A stretch of DNA of 38,122 nucleotides from a virus, in IMG/VR virus record IMGVR_UViG_3300025815_002358, positions 1-38,122 of that record, one strand, 5' to 3'. Shown in pieces: positions 1-5,491 of the stretch. Numbering within the stretch: the first letter of the stretch is position 1; each line of letters begins with the position of its first letter. The position numbers were made by a program, and so were the translations under genes. A model generated the notes under the pieces. It made no database searches. It was given only the letters and a program-made list of their open reading frames with translations, and was not told the DNA's origin.

Positions 1-188
1 TAGAAGAATATGGAGTATAGGCCATACAGGGCCAGACCGTAGAGCACTATGTGACGGATCCTTATGCAGGTGGGACACATGGGCAACGGATCCAGGAACG
101 GTGCACGCCAACGCGGGTGATGATCTGGCTTGATCTCTGGCTGTTCTACGGGCCTATTGTACTGATCGAACTCTGATTCGGTTGGCAT
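1..188 (-). CDS. partial membrane protein, 5' end only
   Basis: An open frame on the minus strand starts at the ATG complementary to 186-188 and runs off the left edge, giving 62 codons. The visible part is a Pro- and charge-rich stretch of about 35 residues (MPTESEFDQYNRP...), then a CPTC dicysteine motif near residue 40, then a hydrophobic segment (IVLYGLALYGLYSIFF) that looks like the start of a transmembrane helix. No family is recognised. The CPTC pair facing a membrane segment could bind a metal or form a disulfide, which is inference. There is no Shine-Dalgarno sequence; a weak box TAAGTA lies 5 bp upstream of the ATG. It is incomplete because the window ends, not because it is broken. 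Confidence 0.5.
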   Translation of the reverse strand, partial: MPTESEFDQYNRPVEQPEIKPDHHPRWRAPFLDPLPMCPTCIRIRHIVLYGLALYGLYSIFF

Positions 189-516
189 ACTGGTACTTAT
201 CGCTAGGTGGTTTATGGCCATGGAGCATTTGAACTATGCCTGCCATCCTTAGGAATTCTTTACCAAAATAGATTGCTTCGCTCGTAATAATTAGGCCGTA
301 CGCTGGAAACGAAGCGAACGCGGGGTGAGGGTGGCCGGATCTGACCCCACCGTGTCATATGGTAGGCGGAGCCCGAGTCTGCGAACATTATACCATGCGG
401 TCGGTGTCGGTGGCACATCGGCCCTCCGGGCCTCCTCCCATACGGTCTATTATATCTACTGTTATGTCTCGTATACTGTCCAGATTCTTTGGCTCGTTTG
501 GTTTGGTTGTCGCGGA

Positions 517-778
517 TGGTAAGGCATGGTAATGTCTGCAGGCCACCGGGGATCCGCGACGCCATCCTGGCCTTACCAATCCCTACCAGAATCTTCGCTC
601 ACTGAGCGGATCCCATTGGCTGTTTTGGTTTGGTCCGCCTCGGGCTTACCAACTGTTACCACGACCTTGCGTGTGCCGGACGACGCTTTTTGGTTGGTCT
701 GGTCGCGGTTACCATCGCTTACCATGCCTCCGATCTGGGTCGCGACCTACCGTGCGTGACCTTTACCAATCATTACCA
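517..778. repeat. five paired TTACCA motifs, 10-bp spacing
   Basis: Pairs of TTACCA (one half-site is CTACCA) have starts exactly 10 bp apart: 517/527 (inverted, seen as TGGTAA), 573/583, 646/656, 709/719 and 763/773. The pairs recur every 54-73 bp. TTTGG/TTGGT-rich tracts at about 497-508, 623-634 and 687-703 precede three of the pairs and could form short TTGGT/ACCAA stems with them. A looser inverted copy lies at 988-1002, with 9-bp spacing. One-turn spacing suggests a DNA-binding protein that uses same-face half-sites, as in iterons or operator arrays. This reading is inference. Confidence 0.6.
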
Positions 779-829
779 CCGCGACGACACAACTCACATT
801 GACATACACTTAGTGGCCAGCATCCGGCA

Positions 830-850
830 CCAGGCCACATGATGGCCTGG
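830..850. other. 8-bp perfect hairpin
   Basis: Arms CCAGGCCA (830-837) and TGGCCTGG (843-850) flank the 5-nt loop CATGA. No T-run follows on either strand, so this is not a standard intrinsic terminator. It could be a structured RNA element or a protein site in the non-coding region. Confidence 0.5.
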
Positions 851-1150
851 GTGACACAGGGTTATAACTGTAGATAACGGTGCGGAACCGTACACACACT
901 CAAGGAGGGTCACACGGTGGGTGGTCGGTACGGAAATGAAAATCTTTTTTGAATCAGGCCGGTCGGCATGCTTTTTTGAACCCATGGTGGTAAAACTGGT
1001 AGGGCAATGATAAAATACCCGGGGTAAAGAAAAAACGCACAGCGGTACAAACACCCCCTATACCAGGTCTGGGCCAAAAGCACCGTACGGGCCAGTTCCT
1101 CAGATCTGAAAAATTTGCACAGCACCCACATTAGACCCCGTATGCCCAGG

Positions 1151-1179
1151 TTGGCGACTGCGCCTTTACAGTGTATAAT
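1151..1179 (+). promoter_or_regulatory. sigma70-like promoter, leaderless layout
   Basis: TTGGCG (1151-1156), 17-bp spacer, TATAAT (1174-1179), then 7 nt to the ATG at 1187. The expected transcription start falls at or next to the start codon, and there is no Shine-Dalgarno sequence, so the transcript is predicted to be leaderless. Confidence 0.65.
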
Positions 1180-1186
1180 AACCTGT

Positions 1187-1378
1187 ATGTCAAAGCCACA
1201 GTACTACTACGTCATGTGTGAGAAGGGCACTCTAATACATCGTTGCTATGTGCGGATGGATCCTGCTTCCGCTGACATACTACACGACTCATTGGAGTCT
1301 CGCTACGATCTGGTGCAAGTGTGTGATGTCAAACAGTCAGAAGTGGACCCTGCGCTCTTGATCACTCCCGCCCCTTAA
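1187..1378 (+). CDS. small hypothetical protein, 63 aa
   Basis: The ATG at 1187 is chosen because a consensus promoter ends 7 nt before it; the longer frame starting at 1115 would begin upstream of that promoter. The 63-residue product begins MSKPQYYYVMCEKG and has a CYVRMDP segment and a short hydrophobic C-terminus (LLITPAP). No family is recognised. It is followed after 8 nt by another small gene, with which it probably forms an early transcript. Function unknown. Confidence 0.5.
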   Translation: MSKPQYYYVMCEKGTLIHRCYVRMDPASADILHDSLESRYDLVQVCDVKQSEVDPALLITPAP

Positions 1379-1386
1379 ATAACAGT

Positions 1387-1650
1387 ATGCTCTTGCGTAC
1401 TGCATTACTATACATGATCATGACTGTGTGTGCTTTTGGCTTCCATGACAACACGTTCGCCGTGTTCGACCTCAAGGAGCAGTTGCAGTGGCTACAGATC
1501 AACCTCTGGGAACTCTTACACCAACTGGAGTACGTGGAACCGCACCAGCGTGTGATAGTGTACGAGGAGATCCAGCACATACGCGCGGAGATACAGCGCG
1601 TGGTGGATCAATTGATAGCACACGATCGGGCACAGCATCCGCTACCGTAG
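1387..1650 (+). CDS. small secreted or membrane-anchored protein, 87 aa
   Basis: The product has a hydrophobic N-terminus (residues 1-20, MLLRTALLYMIMTVCAFGF) that looks like a signal peptide or a single membrane anchor. It is followed by about 60 residues predicted to be helical and rich in Gln, Leu, Glu and Ile, probably a coiled coil (LKEQLQWLQINLWELLHQLE). The ATG lies 8 nt after the preceding stop; there is no clear ribosome binding site, but a TAAATA box ends 5 nt before the ATG. Function unknown. A periplasmic helical protein is consistent with the sequence; a role at the envelope is inference. Confidence 0.5.
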   Translation: MLLRTALLYMIMTVCAFGFHDNTFAVFDLKEQLQWLQINLWELLHQLEYVEPHQRVIVYEEIQHIRAEIQRVVDQLIAHDRAQHPLP

Positions 1651-1872
1651 ATTGTAAATTTTTACGCACAATTTTTTTTTTGGTCTAGCATGCCGCCTGG
1701 CAGTGTGCTATAATCACACTGTATCGGATGCATGGCAACTGTGGGATCCTAGGATGCGAGAGTGGAAAGGATCCCAACGCCATGGTGCATATGTGCTATG
1801 TCAATATAGCAGTAGCGTTTTGACCCGCAACATGATAAAATAGTAGCAAAAACAAAGGAACACACCAAACCA
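1651..1872. other. intergenic region with promoter, hairpin and SD
   Basis: After a T-rich tract (1669-1682) there is a TATAAT box at 1709-1714 with a poor -35 (TAGCAT, 17 bp upstream). A possible 31-codon frame follows (1728-1823) without a ribosome binding site, too weak to call a gene. Inside it, GGGATCCT and AGGATCCC (around 1743-1780) could form an 8-bp stem. ATGATAAAATA occurs at 1832-1842, identical to 1007-1017. AAGGAA at about 1855-1860 serves the next gene. Confidence 0.4.
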
Positions 1873-2049
1873 ATGATACCATACACAGATCAAGAGAATG
1901 AATACCTGAGCTCGGGCTCATATCGCAAGTCAAACACCAACAAGCAACGCAAGGTCAAGCAGGGGCCGGACCTACGCAAACACGACTGGGCCATACGCAC
2001 CACCATAGAGGTGGACGGTCGCACGTACATAGTGCCAGTGCAGGTCTAA
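1873..2049 (+). CDS. small basic hypothetical protein, 58 aa
   Basis: The ATG at 1873 is preceded by AAGGAA about 13 nt upstream. The 58-residue product has a polar, lysine/arginine-rich middle (KSNTNKQRKVKQGPDLRKHD) and ends in a beta-like stretch (IEVDGRTYIVPVQV). No family is recognised. It ends 1 nt before the ATG of the next small gene, so the two are probably co-translated. A nucleic-acid-binding role would fit the charge but is not shown. Confidence 0.5.
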   Translation: MIPYTDQENEYLSSGSYRKSNTNKQRKVKQGPDLRKHDWAIRTTIEVDGRTYIVPVQV

Positions 2050-2050
2050 C

Positions 2051-2149
2051 ATGAGTGAACAGCGTTATAACAGCATAGAACGGAACAGAGTGGACACCTG
2101 GGTTTTCCTGGGTTTTTTCTGCGCCATGTTCATCATCGCACACATATAG
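2051..2149 (+). CDS. single-span mini membrane protein, 32 aa
   Basis: Frame of 32 residues starting 1 nt after the previous stop. The first 16 residues are polar and charged (MSEQRYNSIERNRVDT); the rest is one hydrophobic helix (WVFLGFFCAMFIIAHI). The pattern is typical of small phage inner-membrane proteins. Function unknown. The clpP promoter starts immediately after its stop codon. Confidence 0.45.
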   Translation: MSEQRYNSIERNRVDTWVFLGFFCAMFIIAHI

Positions 2150-2150
2150 G

Positions 2151-2179
2151 TTGACCTGATCTGGTTTATAGTGTACTAT
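2151..2179 (+). promoter_or_regulatory. sigma70-like promoter of clpP, leaderless layout
   Basis: TTGACC (2151-2156), 17-bp spacer, TACTAT (2174-2179), then 6 nt to the ATG at 2186. The predicted transcript starts at the A of the start codon. This also argues against the upstream GTG at 2171, which lies inside the promoter. Confidence 0.7.
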
Positions 2180-2185
2180 AACACT

Positions 2186-2788
2186 ATGCCACTTACACCA
2201 ATAGTGATAGAACAGACATCCAAGGGCGAGAGATCCTACGACATTTTCAGTAGGTTGCTCAGGGACAGGATAATCATGTTGGAAGGACCGATAGGGGAGA
2301 ACACCGCTTCAGTGCTGTGTGCCCAGTTGTTGTTCCTGGAATCACAGGACGCCCAGAAGGATATCACACTGTATATCAATTCACCGGGCGGTCTGGTAAC
2401 GGCGGGCATGGCGATCTATGACACCATGCAGTATGTGAGATCAGACATACAGACCATAGTTGTGGGCCAGGCATGTAGCATGGGCTCACTCCTAGCGAGT
2501 GCGGGTACGAAGGGCAAGAGACTGATGTTGCCACACGCTAGACACATGATACACCAACCACTGGGTGGTGCGAGCGGACAAGCCACCGATGTCGAGATAC
2601 GTGCGAACGAACTGTTGCGTTGGAAGAAAGAGCTCACGGAGATCTACCAACAGACAACCGGACAGCCACTCGACAGGTTGAAGGCGGACATGGAGCGTGA
2701 CAAGTTCATGACACCCACGGAGGCGGTGGAGTACGGTCTGGCGGACAGGATAATCACGTCACGTGCCGAGGACGACCAAGGCCAATAG
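2186..2788 (+). CDS. clpP: ClpP-family serine protease, 200 aa
   Basis: A cytoplasmic ATP-dependent Clp protease proteolytic subunit, close to the usual bacterial length. The catalytic triad is visible: Ser98 in QACSMGS, His123 in MIHQPLGG and Asp172 in ERDKFMT. The substrate-strand motif NSPGG is at about residues 65-69. The start at 2186 is chosen over GTG 2171 because the promoter -10 box ends 6 nt before it. No Clp ATPase gene is present in the window, so the phage enzyme would have to work with host ClpX or ClpA, or act as a prohead or regulatory protease; that is inference. It stands between small early genes and the iron permease. AGG arginine codons are frequent here, matching the phage tRNA-Arg(CCT). 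Confidence 0.92.
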   Translation: MPLTPIVIEQTSKGERSYDIFSRLLRDRIIMLEGPIGENTASVLCAQLLFLESQDAQKDITLYINSPGGLVTAGMAIYDTMQYVRSDIQTIVVGQACSMGSLLASAGTKGKRLMLPHARHMIHQPLGGASGQATDVEIRANELLRWKKELTEIYQQTTGQPLDRLKADMERDKFMTPTEAVEYGLADRIITSRAEDDQGQ

Positions 2789-2827
2789 TCACATCACAAA
2801 ACAGATTACCAAGCACCGATTAAATAG

Positions 2828-2856
2828 TTGCGAATAGTTAGCATTCGCAATACAAT
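2828..2856 (+). promoter_or_regulatory. promoter with 23-bp palindrome, iron permease gene
   Basis: TTGCGA (2828-2833), 17-bp spacer, TACAAT (2851-2856). The ATG at 2863 is 6 nt after the -10 box. A perfect inverted repeat TTGCGAAT-N7-ATTCGCAA (2828-2850) covers the -35 box and the whole spacer, the place where a repressor would block RNA polymerase. Because the gene is an iron permease, a Fur/Mur-like metal regulator is a natural candidate, but that is inference. Confidence 0.65.
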
Positions 2857-2862
2857 ATGAGC

Positions 2863-3447
2863 ATGACGGGTTTGACAGCAAGTACATTCATCTGGTTCAG
2901 GGAAGGCCTGGAGGCCTATCTGATCGTGCAGATGGCATGGTTGATGGCACAGAACCACACACAGCGATTGACTGTGTTAGGAAGCACAGCACTTGCCCTG
3001 GTGGCGAGCGCCGCGCTGGGCTACTTCGCGATGGACTACATCACTGACGATTTCGATAAAGTGGAAGCCTGGACCGCCCTGGCGGCCTCTGCCCTGTTGT
3101 TCTGGACAGCATGGTTCTGTCATGGAGCCGCACAGCACATGAAAGATATAAAGTCAAACATGGACGGTAGCATGATCGCACTGGCGACCATAGTGTTCCT
3201 TACTGTGTTCAGGGAAGGTGCGGAGGTCGTGGCGTTCCTCAGCGGGTTATGGGTCGCGGGTACGTCACTGCGTGACATAGGCACCGGTGCTCTATTGGGC
3301 ATAGGCGCCCTGGCCATCGTATGCCATGTGTTCAGCAACAGGATCAAACAGATACCCATAGGCAAGATATTCCGCGCCAGCAGATGGGTGTTCACGGCAC
3401 TGGCCATCTATTTCCTCTATTACGGCATACACGAACTACTGGAATAA
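2863..3447 (+). CDS. FTR1-type iron permease, 194 aa
   Basis: Integral inner-membrane protein with about six hydrophobic segments and the two hallmark RExxE motifs of the FTR1/EfeU family: REGLE at residues 13-17 in the first helix and REGAE at 117-121 in a later helix. In this family these glutamates bind ferric iron for import. It is shorter than E. coli EfeU (about 276 aa), mainly in loops. The ATG at 2863 is preferred over 2857 because the -10 box ends at 2856 and the predicted transcript begins at 2863. No EfeO/EfeB partner is nearby. Own promoter with a palindromic operator-like sequence. Known in bacteria; a phage copy would be an auxiliary metabolic gene. Confidence 0.85.
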   Translation: MTGLTASTFIWFREGLEAYLIVQMAWLMAQNHTQRLTVLGSTALALVASAALGYFAMDYITDDFDKVEAWTALAASALLFWTAWFCHGAAQHMKDIKSNMDGSMIALATIVFLTVFREGAEVVAFLSGLWVAGTSLRDIGTGALLGIGALAIVCHVFSNRIKQIPIGKIFRASRWVFTALAIYFLYYGIHELLE

Positions 3448-3488
3448 TCACAGCATAGAACTACGCGCTCTCGAGTGTAAGTACTTTT

Positions 3489-3734
3489 ATGTACACTCTT
3501 GAGAAGCGCAAGATGATCTACATAATGACCCGCAAGCCGGTGTGGTACCACACGCACTGCATAACACCATGGCGGGGAACGCCACTCTGGTATGACCCCA
3601 GCTGGGTCATAGGCGACTGTGAACTGTGTCGCATGGACATAGAAGGTCAGGACTGGTGGAACGGCAGTTCCTACCGAAACTCACAGAAGAGATTGTTTGA
3701 CAATATAGAATTGAACAAGAAGTATTGGTACTGA
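3489..3734 (+). CDS. hypothetical protein, 81 aa
   Basis: Frame beginning with ATG at 3489 and rich in aromatic residues (WYHTHC, WRGTPLWYDPSW, GQDWWNGSSYR). It has one CxxC-type pair (CELC, about residue 46) and a preceding HTHC, which together could bind a metal. No family is recognised and no ribosome binding site is seen; a TAAGTA box lies 5 nt upstream. The stop is next to the end of the opposing 52-aa gene. Downstream starts (for example the ATG of MIYIMTR) are possible. Confidence 0.5.
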   Translation: MYTLEKRKMIYIMTRKPVWYHTHCITPWRGTPLWYDPSWVIGDCELCRMDIEGQDWWNGSSYRNSQKRLFDNIELNKKYWY

Positions 3735-3893
3735 TTATTTTTCGTATCTTGTTCGAGGTACGGGACCTTTGCTGAACTGTTTCTTCTTGATGTACTTCTT
3801 GGTACCTATCTTATAGACGATGGGTGACACGTCATACTGTTCCAGTGTGAATCGCTCATATCGTTTGTACAACTTCTTGATCCATTCAAGCAT
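3735..3893 (-). CDS. small basic hypothetical protein, 52 aa
   Basis: Minus-strand frame with ATG complementary to 3891-3893 and a strong ribosome binding site (GGAGGG, 6-8 nt upstream). The product, MLEWIKKLYKRYERF..., is strongly basic, with a lysine-rich C-terminal half (GTKKYIKKKQFSKG). No family is recognised. It follows a 36-aa membrane protein gene on the same strand, so the two are likely an operon. The good SD contrasts with the leaderless genes around it. Confidence 0.55.
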   Translation of the reverse strand: MLEWIKKLYKRYERFTLEQYDVSPIVYKIGTKKYIKKKQFSKGPVPRTRYEK

Positions 3894-3915
3894 CGGTCAC
3901 CCTCCGTCATTGTGA

Positions 3916-4026
3916 TTACTTCTTCCAGAACATCAGTTTCTTGCTGATCTCCGCTAGGTCCTCGAACTTCTCGTTCACGTACCATCCGGCCACGAAACCG
4001 ATTAAAAATCCAATTGTTAAAAACAT
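3916..4026 (-). CDS. single-span mini membrane protein, 36 aa
   Basis: Minus-strand frame with ATG complementary to 4024-4026 and SD sequence GAGGAG 5 nt upstream. The N-terminus is a hydrophobic glycine-containing helix (LTIGFLIGFVAGWYV), followed by an amphipathic charged tail ending FWKK. It resembles small phage membrane proteins. An AATAAATA sequence, like a late promoter, lies at 4052-4059 upstream. Function unknown. Confidence 0.5.
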   Translation of the reverse strand: MFLTIGFLIGFVAGWYVNEKFEDLAEISKKLMFWKK

Positions 4027-4058
4027 AGTGTCTCCTCGTTATTGGTGATTGTATTTAT

Positions 4059-4087
4059 TTTAGATCACTACGGCCAAGATGTATAAC
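4059..4087 (+). promoter_or_regulatory. sigma70-like promoter, leaderless layout
   Basis: TTTAGA (4059-4064), 17-bp spacer, TATAAC (4082-4087), then 7 nt to the lipoprotein ATG at 4095. The -35 box matches only partly. On the opposite strand 4052-4059 reads AATAAATA, facing the 36-aa gene, so this 68-bp gap is a divergent control region. Confidence 0.5.
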
Positions 4088-4094
4088 TATTAAC

Positions 4095-4292
4095 ATGAAA
4101 ACAACTATCGTAATAGCATTATCTCTTTTGTTGACAGGTTGTGCCATACCTTCCAATCCAAAACTGTCATTCGGTAAGAAATGTCATGTTGCGGATGACA
4201 ACATCACATACTCATACGTCTGGCTCTTTGACAAAGAAGAAGGGCTCGAGGCCACCGAGGCCCAGTGTGTGCATCTGCCTAAAAAAGATTAA
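4095..4292 (+). CDS. small lipoprotein, 65 aa
   Basis: Type II signal peptide: MKTTIVIALSLLLTGC, with lipobox LLTGC and the lipidated Cys at residue 16. The mature part is about 50 residues and contains two more cysteines (KKCHVAD and AQCVHLP) that could form a disulfide in the periplasm. Phage lipoproteins of this size are often superinfection-exclusion or spanin-type proteins; neither can be claimed here. A lipoprotein gene on the other strand ends just downstream (convergent). Confidence 0.65.
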   Translation: MKTTIVIALSLLLTGCAIPSNPKLSFGKKCHVADDNITYSYVWLFDKEEGLEATEAQCVHLPKKD

Positions 4293-4303
4293 TTAAAAAA
4301 ATT

Positions 4304-4600
4304 TTATTCGGATTTAGATTTCTCTATTTCCTTGTCAAGATTATCGAAGTCCTCGTTGACTTCCTTGATGTACTCTTCCTGTGTCTGGTGAGGTTTCTTC
4401 TCATCCTTGATTCGCTGACACTCCTTGTTCCATGGAGCAAATACACAGCCTATGGCCTTGCCTGCCTTGCCCATGTTTCCTATGGTTTCGATCAGCGTTG
4501 GCTGTTTGGCCTCATCCAACACTTTTGGTTTGGCACAGGATGCCAGACCCAGCAGTAAAACCAGTAACAGTATGATTGTAAGGTCTTCGATTTTCTTCAT
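4304..4600 (-). CDS. lipoprotein with charged C-terminus, 98 aa
   Basis: The N-terminus is MKKIEDLTIILLLVLLLGLASC, with lipobox GLASC (Cys22). The mature protein has a short segment with two cysteines (GCVFAPWNKEC) and a long, highly charged, probably helical tail (EEYIKEVNEDFDNLDKEIEK). Membrane lipidation with a periplasmic helix is expected. There is no SD; a TGTAAATA box ends 6 nt before the ATG inside a short palindrome. An outer-membrane spanin subunit is one possibility but is unsupported, because no partner inner-membrane spanin is seen. Confidence 0.65.
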   Translation of the reverse strand: MKKIEDLTIILLLVLLLGLASCAKPKVLDEAKQPTLIETIGNMGKAGKAIGCVFAPWNKECQRIKDEKKPHQTQEEYIKEVNEDFDNLDKEIEKSKSE

Positions 4601-4619
4601 TCTGGTTATTTACACCAGA
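4601..4619 (-). promoter_or_regulatory. late-type TGTAAATA box within a palindrome
   Basis: Arms TCTGGT and ACCAGA (4601-4606 and 4614-4619) flank a 7-nt centre. Read on the minus strand, TGTAAATA (4607-4614) ends 6 nt before the lipoprotein ATG. This is the same spacing as the sigma70-type leaderless promoters in the window. Confidence 0.45.
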
Positions 4620-4650
4620 TAAGGATTTTTGTATTTGGTGTTGATACAGA

Positions 4651-4830
4651 CTATTGGAACGTGTCTTTAAGTGCGACTTTGCCGGCGTTCTCACCGTTCT
4701 TGATCACATAGTCTCTTGTGCCATTGGCACCCACGTTCACTTCCTTGCGTAGGTTCCTGAAGAGCAGTTTCTCTTTGCTCTCACGCACGAACTTGCTGAT
4801 ATGTGATGTTATTGTTTTTGTGTCTCTCAT
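4651..4830 (-). CDS. small basic hypothetical protein, 59 aa
   Basis: Minus-strand frame with ATG complementary to 4828-4830, placed 6 nt after a full-consensus sigma70 -10 box and without an SD. The product is basic, starting MRDTKTITSHISKFVRES and continuing KEKLLFRNLRKEVNVGANG with a conserved-looking glycine region. No family is recognised. The very strong promoter suggests an early, highly expressed gene, perhaps a host-takeover protein (inference). Confidence 0.6.
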   Translation of the reverse strand: MRDTKTITSHISKFVRESKEKLLFRNLRKEVNVGANGTRDYVIKNGENAGKVALKDTFQ

Positions 4831-4836
4831 AGTTTT

Positions 4837-4864
4837 ATTATATAGATTATTTATGCGTTGTCAA
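4837..4864 (-). promoter_or_regulatory. full-consensus sigma70 promoter, leaderless layout
   Basis: On the minus strand TTGACA (4859-4864), 16-bp spacer, TATAAT (4837-4842), then 6 nt to the ATG ending at 4830. Both hexamers are perfect. The expected transcription start is the A of the ATG. Confidence 0.75.
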
Positions 4865-4976
4865 CAGGTCAGATATGCTATTATTACATACTCACCTTTA
4901 TGTGCACCTATTAAGGTTAGATATACAACTTATCCTAGATTGCTTTTACCATGCGTGTACAGGCGTCTGTGTGCGT

Positions 4977-5006
4977 TTAACAGGTAGACTAGACGTGGTT
5001 TATAGT
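4977..5006 (+). promoter_or_regulatory. promoter of the tRNA cluster
   Basis: TTAACA (4977-4982), 18-bp spacer, TATAGT (5001-5006), ending 19 nt before the first tRNA. It shares GTGGTTTATAGTGTA-like sequence with the clpP promoter region (2163-2175), so both may derive from one promoter type. Confidence 0.5.
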
Positions 5007-5025
5007 GTAGTATTTTAACTGTGAC

Positions 5026-5101
5026 GCCGCTTTAGCTCAGCCGGTAGAGCAACTGATTTGTAATCAGTAGGTCCGCGGTTCGAATCCGTGAAGCGGCACC
5101 A
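5026..5101 (+). tRNA. tRNA-Thr (TGT)
   Basis: Complete cloverleaf of 76 nt. Acceptor GCCGCTT/AAGCGGC, D arm GCTC...GAGC, anticodon loop TTTGTAA with anticodon TGT reading ACA, T loop TTCGAAT, discriminator A and encoded CCA. First of five tRNA genes. Confidence 0.95.
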
Positions 5102-5173
5102 CAAGAACCAATTATGCCAGAATTACCATATACACCAAAGAAGTCAATGGTCTCGCATGTGATTGGTCTTTTT

Positions 5174-5247
5174 GGGGGATTGGTGAAACGGGATCACGCA
5201 TCCATGGCATGGATGAGTCAAGGGTTCGATTCCCTTATCCTCCACCA
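5174..5247 (+). tRNA. tRNA-Ala (GGC)
   Basis: 74 nt with encoded CCA. Acceptor GGGGGAT/ATCCTCC contains the G3:U70 wobble pair, the identity mark of alanine tRNA. Anticodon loop ATGGCAT gives anticodon GGC, reading GCC and GCU. D stem GTGA/TCAC, T arm AAGGG-TTCGATT-CCCTT. Confidence 0.88.
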
Positions 5248-5249
5248 GA

Positions 5250-5324
5250 GGTCCCTTCGTCTATCGGTTAGGACACGTGGTTTTCATCCTCGAAAGAGGG
5301 GTTCGATTCCCCTAGGGACCGCCA
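5250..5324 (+). tRNA. tRNA-Glu (TTC)
   Basis: 75 nt with encoded CCA. Acceptor GGTCCCT/AGGGACC, D arm typical of Glu tRNA (TCGTCTA...TAGGACA), anticodon loop TTTTCAT with anticodon TTC. The anticodon stem CGTGG/CCTCG has a central T-T mismatch, which is unusual. Discriminator G as in bacterial Glu tRNA. Confidence 0.88.
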
Positions 5325-5333
5325 ACAAAATAT

Positions 5334-5410
5334 GTGCCCGTAGTTCAGTTGGATAGAATACGAGTTTCCTAAACTTGGGGTCGCAGGTTCGAATCCTGCC
5401 GGGCACGCCA
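5334..5410 (+). tRNA. tRNA-Arg (CCT)
   Basis: 77 nt with encoded CCA. Acceptor GTGCCCG/CGGGCAC, A20 in the D loop (arginine identity), anticodon loop TTCCTAA with anticodon CCT reading AGG. AGG is common in phage genes such as clpP but rare in many bacteria. Confidence 0.92.
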
Positions 5411-5413
5411 AAA

Positions 5414-5490
5414 GGACCTGTAGCTCAGTTGGATAGAGTGTTGGTTTGCGGAACCAGAGGTCACAGGTTCGAATCCTGTCAGGTCCACCA
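5414..5490 (+). tRNA. tRNA-Arg (GCG)
   Basis: 77 nt with encoded CCA. Acceptor GGACCTG/CAGGTCC, A20 in the D loop, anticodon stem TTGGT/ACCAG and loop TTGCGGA give anticodon GCG, reading CGC and CGU. Most bacteria use an ACG (inosine) tRNA for these codons, so GCG is uncommon. It ends 1 nt before the stop of the next, opposing gene. Confidence 0.85.
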
Positions 5491-5491
5491 T

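Larger units (their letters stand above)
189..1150. other. non-coding stretch with repeats and hairpins
   Basis: Nearly 1 kb without a convincing gene. Open frames of 60-100 codons occur on both strands, but they overlap one another, have odd composition and lack ribosome binding sites. The stretch holds five paired TTACCA motifs (517-778), TTTGG-rich tracts just before three of them, a perfect 8-bp hairpin at 830-850, a 10-bp direct repeat CTTTTTTGAA at 944-953 and 971-980, and an SD-like AAGGAGG near 903 followed only by very short frames. Candidates are a replication origin, a packaging or regulatory region, or non-coding RNA. The sequence alone does not decide between these. Confidence 0.5.

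Noticed and set aside
320-445. GGCCC-TCC-GGGCC stem as an intrinsic terminator
   Set aside because: The stem is short and no T-run follows on either strand.
260-842. Several frames of 60-100 codons on both strands
   Set aside because: They overlap each other, lack SDs or promoters with the right spacing, and show arginine/proline/histidine-rich random composition.
1728-1823. 31-codon frame behind TATAAT at 1709
   Set aside because: The -35 is poor, there is no SD, and the sequence forms a hairpin; kept only as a remark in the intergenic entry.
5114-5356. 80-aa open frame reading MPELPYTPKKSMVSHVIG and onward
   Set aside because: It runs straight through the tRNA-Ala and tRNA-Glu genes, which have complete cloverleaf structures, so translation is very unlikely.
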